In this document: piece by piece, positions 57,821 through 64,000 of the stretch
How positions within the stretch are numbered: the first letter of the stretch is position 1
How the letters are laid out: each line of letters opens with the position of its first letter
Origin: Odiellus spinosus
Taxonomy: Eukaryota > Arthropoda > Arachnida > Opiliones > Phalangiidae
Direction of reading: 5' to 3'
Length of the DNA stretch: 64,000 nt
NCBI GenBank assembly: GCA_963920705.1
Contig: OY987227.1
Span: forward strand, 27,447,935-27,511,934
The notes under the pieces: model-generated
The model's input: the letters and a program-made list of their open reading frames with translations, nothing else
Told to the model about the DNA's origin: nothing
The model's database searches: none
Made by a program: the position numbers and the translations under genes

Positions 57821-59362
57821 ATTGAAAATTGGGACGGCTTGTTTATATTGTCTTCACGCTCAACATCGAAAGTGTCTCGAATCAGTTGTTTACTTTATTG
57901 GAATAAGGTTATAGACTTTTGGTGTTACGCGTAATATCCTTTGAAAGTAACTAAATCGCGTGTAAATTCATTTTTTTGGTAGCAAATGTAGTCTTTTCCA
58001 AGTTAGTAAGCTATAGTATTATCTACGTGTCTATATAGCGGCATTTTCTCCGGGCAAATCTGGAATACAAATTAGTTGGGCAATGGTACACGACACACAA
58101 ATATCTACTTTGACTAAACCTCTCGCAATTTCAGTCTTTTTGTTTCTTTTTTGAGATCCAAAATTGGACCGATATCTTCTCTTCACCTTTATTTTTGGGG
58201 TTTTTCTTTTTTTTTCTCGCCCCCGGTCGACTTTTAACGCGATACGTGACTCGGATACGAAGCGAGGGGTTAGGAATATTCCTCTTTTCTTTATTTTTTA
58301 TTCGGTGGTCTTTGTCTTTGTCTTTTAGGAAACGTGGTAGAGGAGTCGGAACACGGGTAGGGTTTAGGAGGATGGTAAGAATTGGCATTCCCTTTTTTTT
58401 TTTGTTTCGCTTACGGTGATTGAACCCGCATACATCAGGAGTTCTTCCGCCTGATATTCCAGCGTACCGAGCAAAAAGACCACGCTAAAAATAAAAGAAA
58501 CAAGAACTAGCACGCAGAGAGAATATTTCAATGGAGTAGAATGTTTCCTCTTGGCATTTTATTCGCTTTATATTGAAAGCAAAATTTTGGAGGGAAGAGA
58601 CCAAGAAATATGGTGAGAAATGGGTCAAGTTCTTTTAAATCGGCACTTAAAATTCTTATTAGGATCGGACTAATTTACTAGCCACTATCGTCTGGACAAA
58701 ATTGACTAAAAAAGCTAAGTTTATGAACTGCTAAAAATGTTCCGAACCTTTCAATTTATGTCGAATTAATTCGGCAGTCAATTTTGTCCAGAAACTTTGA
58801 GTTTCAGTAGCTCTGAAAATTAGCATTTTAATTTGGTCTTCAGTATCTTGCTTGGATATTTTGTTTTTCTTGCTAAAATCAAAAGTTACGACATTCAGAC
58901 ATTCAGAAGATATGTCCTTTATGACAATTGTTTTAGGCGACATTTATGAGCTTGATTTTATTTCTGGTGTTTGGTTAGATATGAATTTAATTGAAGGAAA
59001 AAACGAACCAATAATATTAATCCAACCACCCGCAGTACTAATTTTATCGAATTTCTTGAAAACCTCCATAAGATGGAGAGAGAGAGATTTCGTTCGAAAA
59101 TGATTGGAACCTTAACTGTTGAAGGCTGGGCTGTTAAATTAATCTGATTTGACAATTGACCATGTACCTTAAACGGACGAGCAGAACAGTAGCTTCCACT
59201 GTATTTAATTACCTCGCTTTCCTTCAAAGATTCTCCCTCGGGTGTGAGACAACTAGGAGAAAAAAATAGGAAGCTAGTGAGCTTTCAAGTTCAAATTAAC
59301 TCCAAAAAAAAACGAGAGGCACCGAGAAAAAAATTGTTCAAAAATGTCTAGGGTTGATATTG
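57821..59362. other. Unassigned DNA with a broken minus-strand frame
   Basis: On the minus strand a 41-codon ORF (ATG at 59,069) and a 70-codon ORF (ATG at 58,943) lie in the same frame, separated only by one TAA (58,946-58,944). This could be a decayed coding segment or chance. No family recognised. Confidence 0.35.
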
Positions 59363-59369
59363 GAATAAT

Positions 59370-59706
59370 CAGAAGCCGATGAAACCCTCCTTTGAAGTCT
59401 ACTACTCCAATGTTCGATATAGCGCTCCTCTCTGTATGGGTAAAATTCCCAATTTTACGAGTTAGAAGGGGTCCTACTTCATCCCCCCTGTCTACGGAAA
59501 ATTGGAAATTCTCTCTCTCCACAAACGACGACGTTATTTGGACGAACTCCGAGGCTGCTAGAGATATTCGCTCGACGAGCTCTCGCTCCGAAAACATCTA
59601 CCGTTAGGAGGCGTACGAATCGCGCCTTTTGAGAATAACCCATACAGAGAGAGGTAGACAAGACCCGGGAGTAATAGACTTCAAAGGAGGGTTTCATCGG
59701 CTTCTG
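59370..59706 (+). mobile_element. MITE family A, copy 9 (337 bp)
   Basis: Family A element with intact termini. The flanking 7-mers GAATAAT (59363-59369) and GAATAGT (59707-59713) differ at one base, consistent with a slightly older insertion. Confidence 0.92.
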
Positions 59707-60522
59707 GAATAGTTTAGTAGAACTTTGTTTAGTCCGTGCGTCTTTTGTTTTGTTATATTTAAATCTGGTAAGTTTCTACTCCATTCATACGTATACTCTG
59801 TAGAGGAAAAGCTAGAAAAAGGAGAAGAGGTTTTGGTTGGTTGTGCAGAGGGGTGTAAGAGAACTTAATGTATACCGTGTGGCGCGCATCTGTAGGAACT
59901 CGGATCAATTTTGCTTCCATCATAGAGTGACTGGCTAACGTTGGTGACAATCCCTCGGGAATTCGGGCCCACGCTTTCAATGGATCGCCTCGCCTACCGT
60001 TCTCGGAAAACGAATCAAAAACTATATACGGCCAAAACTACAGAGCGGATGGAGTAAAAAAGTAAAAAAGAAATAGCCATGTAAATAATATAAATACGCT
60101 AGCTAGTTTGTTTTCCTATGAACTTTAACATTGTAGATCAATACGCGTTAGTTTCTCTCGTTATGTCGACTCATCTTTTACCTAGATTTATGAAACTCTT
60201 AGGGGGGGGGGGAGAATTGTTCTTTTTAGCCTTGTAAGTTCCTCCTCTATCTTAGAAGCGATAGAGTGAGAGTTTTTGGGACGAATGGATAATCATTATG
60301 ATGTCATTACGCTTATCGCTGACTTCCCGCGTTTGATCTATAAATAGATTTAAGTCATTGAGCGGATAATAATAGAAGCTATCGAAGATCGGTTTTCAAT
60401 AACAACGGAATGCGCGATTGGAAACGCCCCTTTAATACGATAGAAGGGGGATTTTAAAATTATTCGCATTGTTTTGGAAAATGATTTTTAGCTCCAATTT
60501 CCCTTTAAACTAAAAATTATTA

Positions 60523-60942
60523 TTATATAATTCTTACAAAAATGATTATCGCAAATTTTCGTTTTATATTATACCTTACATTGTTATTAGGATTAAGTTG
60601 GAGAAAATATGGTTTTGTATCTGACCTGGCACAAAGGTTGCTCCCAACTGAGTAAATTTCTTGTTGTGGTCCTAAAAACTCACTTAAATAGATGAATCCA
60701 GGTATGCCTATAAAAATAGAGATGGTATGCCCATCGAAATGCCCGCCAATGTTCCGATTGGTGGGTATATGCAGCCTCACAAATGGGCTTTCCTGTTTCC
60801 CATAGAATAGGGGGTACGATGAAGCTTGTAGGACAGTAGGATTCGCTTCTGATATCAAATAATATATTCCACCTTCTTTTTCTTGGCATAAATTGACGAC
60901 CAGTAAAACTTTACGGAAATATTTCCTAAATTTTAATTTCAA
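60523..60942 (-). CDS. Unidentified 139-codon ORF, possibly an exon
   Basis: The longest non-repetitive ORF in the window. The central segment (about codons 25-120: KEGGIYYLISEANPTVLQAS ... NIGGHFDGHTISIFIGIPGF ... GSNLCARSDTKPYFLQL) has protein-like composition. The N- and C-terminal ends are lysine/isoleucine-rich, as expected of translated AT-rich DNA, so the true coding part may be an internal exon. No family motif recognised; an overlapping 69-codon ORF in another frame is likely a shadow. Function unknown. Confidence 0.22.
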   Translation of the reverse strand: MKLKFRKYFRKVLLVVNLCQEKEGGIYYLISEANPTVLQASSYPLFYGKQESPFVRLHIPTNRNIGGHFDGHTISIFIGIPGFIYLSEFLGPQQEIYSVGSNLCARSDTKPYFLQLNPNNNVRYNIKRKFAIIIFVRII

Positions 60943-62478
60943 ATTTTGCTATTTTTCGTCGGATTTTAAGCCTAGTTTTGTTAAATTATCCTTTTTCTTC
61001 TTTTTGGAAACTGTTTATAATTCGACGGTTGTAGGCGTGTACGGTATATAAGCGCCACGTTTTGAGAATTTTCGAGGAAAATATTTGCAAATTAGCTAGG
61101 GAAAAGCTTTCCATCCGGTTTCGGGTATAATACGTCAAATCCTTGCTTTTGAAATATTACTCTTTAAAAGTATTCGCCGCTGAGAGAAGAGGTTTTTGGA
61201 GAAACGAGAGGTTTCGCGGCAATTCGTTGGGAAGCGAGTCAGCGCCAAGAAGGTTACGGTGGTGGTGAAAATAGGGGAGACCTTATCCTTGGAAGGTGAG
61301 AGAGCCATTGCCGCGGATATTGTTCCATTTGAATGAGATCCTTCAAAAATTTGATCGATCGAGAAAATATACTTTCTCAAAAAGGGGGCCAAGTATAGCC
61401 GCCATTTTGGGGCCCCTTGGGCGTTTAGCTTTTTTCCCTTTATCTTCTTTTTTTCTTCACGAGTACCGTTACCTTACAAAACGATCCCAATACTCGACGG
61501 CGTATCACGTACCGCTACTTTTAGATGTTTTTTCTTTTTTTAGACTTCGCCCCGCGTTCGATATGGTATCTAATAGATTATTGATTTATGTTTGTGTTAT
61601 TATATGTGGTATTTGTAATAATGGATTGTATAGTTTTTAATTTGATTTTTAATTGGTGAAAATAATATTAAGTGATTTATATTAATCATATTATAATATG
61701 AATTGTTTTTTTTACACAGAAAACGTCATTTTTCGAATTTTTTCTAAAAGTACTATGTTGTTTTCTCTGTAAAATTATATTTTTCCGAATTTTCATTTTA
61801 TTAAGAACCAATACAAGGTTGATAGAAAGTTACTATTTCCACCATTTTCCTAATTAGGCAAGTTAATTATATTATTACGTTTACTTCCAGTCCTAAAGTT
61901 CTCAACATTTTAGATTTGGAAGCCTCGTTATCTTTTATAAAATTCCCTGTTTATTAAATTTATTTTATAAAATTTGCGCAAATAGGCTCATTTTTAGTTA
62001 ATATTTACGGCTAGTTACTTACCTTTATAAAACTAAATTGTTATTTTTTTTTTTCTTTACTTAATGATGACGTAGAACATCACCAATTTGAATCGATTTA
62101 GACGGATTAAGTATTATAACGTGACGGAACGAGAGAGAATTTATTGTTGGCTCAATTTTAAATACCGTTTAAAAAAAACTTTATTGTAAGAATAATTAGA
62201 CAATCATTTCTTAATTGAACTTTACTTCTAAAAAAGGCTTTAAGTTATTCAGCTTTGATAATCCTTGGTTATCCGGAGTATTTTAGTCATAGACCATATT
62301 GTTTTTTCTCTCTCTTTCTCTCGAAGAATACAATAACTTTTAGAGGAAACTATAGGGGTCGGCGAGATATAACTAAAAAGAAAAGTGTAGAAAGAGTGAA
62401 GGGGTGGCTGGCGTAGTTTTTCTTTTAAGTCGAACCACCGATTCGGTTCGCGTGTCGTCAATACCATCCATTTTTTTC

Positions 62479-62486
<8 letters not shown>

Positions 62487-62524
<38 letters not shown>
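62487..62524. repeat. (CT)n microsatellite
   Basis: About 19 uninterrupted CT units. A 95-codon minus-strand ORF running through it (Arg-Glu repeats) is an artefact. Confidence 0.95.
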
Positions 62525-62527
<3 letters not shown>

Positions 62528-63417
62528 CACCACCATTGTGGGGTCATCTTTTGGAAGAAAAAAACTATTGACAAAAGATATGAATAGGGCCCTTTTCCTC
62601 GCTCATAGAACGTGGTTTTGGCCGTGCTCGCGCGTTCTTAACTTATATATAGGATATTTGCCGAAGTATAGCACGTTTTTACTTTGTCATTGGAGCCTTC
62701 TGTTGTTCGTTATTAATGGCCCGTGCTCGCCTATAGTCCAAGCTAGAAAAATATCATTTCCCCCGCCCATTTTTACCGTATGTTTTCGGGGTCGACTGGG
62801 GGGTGGGTGTAATGTTGTCTTTGATAGGAACCCAGGTTGCTCGTTACGGTTAAGATAGAAAGGTGTTACCCTTTAACCCCTAATTGTATCAAACGTAACT
62901 TTTACGTGCTTTATGTTATAACGCGATAACCTGAAAAATCAATATTTTCTTTCGCCAAGTTAATATTGGTATACGTTTGACCCCAGCGTGACTCCGTGAT
63001 CCTATAATTCGTTTAATATTTTTTATTACAAAATATAGATCCACATAAAGTCCAGTTTTATTAAATTTATAGTAAAAATTAAGTATTATCCATATTTTGC
63101 GAAGAATACCAGATTTTATATTTTATTAAATAATACAAAATCAAAAAAAAAAATGAACAAAATCGTAATTTATCGTACAAAATTAAGTTTTTCAAAAATA
63201 ATGAGATAATTTTTCACGATCTATCCGAATTTGAAATTTTTTCTGCCTCTGAATGGTAGCTTTTCTCTGAGCTTTGGTGCGCTGTACGCGCAACACTTTT
63301 ACAGGCGCCTATTTGAAATATATTGCTACTTTAAATCCTGTATGCTTGCTTTTCCCCACTTATTCATTCATTTATTGGGAAATACATTTTTTAGTTCGAA
63401 ATCAAAGTTGAAAAAAT

Positions 63418-63485
63418 GGGGAAATACTGAGGTGAATGGATACATAATGTTTAATAATCTTAGGAATAAAGTAGTGCTCGACATC
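63418..63485. repeat. Single diverged copy of dispersed repeat H
   Basis: GGTGAATGGATACATAATGT, then TAATCTTAGGAATAAAGTAG, matches the first, most diverged unit of the triplet at 11,853. An 89-codon ORF runs through it, which argues against that ORF being a gene. Confidence 0.45.
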
Positions 63486-64000
63486 GGCAACGTATCGTGA
63501 ACAAGAATAAAAGCTTATAATAAATAAAGGTCTAATAAAATATAAAAATATTTATGAAATATTTATTTTTGGAATCACCATGACATATAATTGAATAATT
63601 ATTAATCATATGATTGGCTAAATTTTTCCTCTTACTTAAATTAAAATCTAACCAAATATTGAGCGCTAAAAACGTCTTCCACAAATTATATTTAAAATTA
63701 AGGTGCAGATTCTGAATTTTTTCTTTTAAATACGTTGCAATTTCAGCTGTTAATTTCACTTTAAAATTATAATACGCGTAAAAATTAAATTATGTGAAGT
63801 AATATATCTGTCGTGATATACTCGTATATAAACGAATTACTAATTACAAGAAGAAAAAAAACCTGCTTTTTTCCCCATGGGGAAATTCTCCTCCTATTAG
63901 ACCATATTCATTTTTTTTCTTCTATTCCAAGCATGAACCTTCAAAGAATTCTTTTTCATAAAGTTTTTTTTTCCTTTACTTCGTATCTCGTCGCAATTTC

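Larger units (their letters stand above)
59714..64000. other. Unassigned AT-rich DNA at the window end
   Basis: Besides the ORF at 60,523-60,942, the CT microsatellite and a weak H copy, it holds a G11-type run at ~60,202 and many poly-T/poly-A runs. ORFs at 61,135-61,640 and 62,538-62,858 overlap on both strands and have no recognisable content. Confidence 0.4.

Noticed and set aside
1238-59697. Recurring ORFs of 60-117 codons (MKSTTPMFHIALLS..., MKPSFEVYYS..., MFSERELVERISL...)
   Set aside because: They coincide exactly with MITE family A copies, occur on both strands and in several frames, and are broken differently in different copies. They reflect sequence conservation of the element, not a protein.
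62249-62536. 95-codon minus-strand ORF
   Set aside because: Begins in the CT microsatellite (Arg-Glu repeat) and continues as unrecognisable sequence.
1-64000. tRNA, rRNA or snRNA genes
   Set aside because: No complete cloverleaf with paired acceptor stem and no rRNA or snRNA core was recognised on either strand; only tRNA-like fragments.

Overview
This is a stretch of eukaryotic nuclear DNA: AT-rich, gene-poor, full of short non-autonomous DNA transposons (MITEs), minisatellites and long homopolymer or pyrimidine runs. There are no operons, Shine-Dalgarno sites or long credible ORFs. The only confidently recognised coding sequence is one exon on the minus strand (6222-6539). It encodes a complete immunoglobulin domain that matches the first Ig domain of the arthropod Dscam (Down syndrome cell adhesion molecule) family. 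An arthropod source is therefore the best guess; I cannot place it further. Dscam genes have very large introns, so much of the window may be intronic or upstream sequence of that gene, but no second Dscam exon was found.

Layout. 1-8.8 kb: four copies of a ~338 bp MITE (family A), one copy of a 418 bp MITE (family B), one copy of a 292 bp MITE (family C), the Dscam exon, and degenerate elements of a GCGTTCACACT-ended family (F). 8.8-16.6 kb: mostly featureless AT-rich DNA with another B, another A and a tandem triplicate of a dispersed repeat (H). 16.65-17.17 kb: a 31-bp minisatellite. 18-30 kb: more A, C and F copies, a GA-palindrome (TA-flanked) family D, a foldback TTAA element (E), a GC/CpG-richer block at 19.4-19.95 kb that may be a promoter or 5' region, and a TTAA element interrupted by a mariner-like MITE. 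30-44 kb: mostly unassigned, with another C copy, a second family I element and a candidate core promoter plus leader exons at 40.5-41.04 kb. 44-51 kb: 12-bp and 24-bp minisatellites, A, B and D copies, a perfect 48-bp palindrome and one possible terminal coding exon. 53.0-56.3 kb: a ~2.95 kb array of a 12-bp unit, about 200 consecutive units of it identical, embedded in a ~90-bp repeat. 56.4-57.8 kb: a large inverted repeat with ~250-bp arms. 58-64 kb: one more A copy, a CT microsatellite and otherwise unassigned DNA.

The most interesting pattern is in the mobile elements. Families A, B and C have unrelated sequences, yet all begin with CA, have long terminal inverted repeats, and are flanked by exact 7-bp target duplications (14 of 15 insertions readable). 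Position 6 of the duplication is A in 13 of 14. This points to one shared transposase type with a 7-bp staggered cut. Copy A4 sits inside a family H repeat, so the empty target site can be read directly.

The window encodes no recognisable pathway or defence system. The long ORFs in the minisatellites are artefacts of repeat units whose length is a multiple of three.
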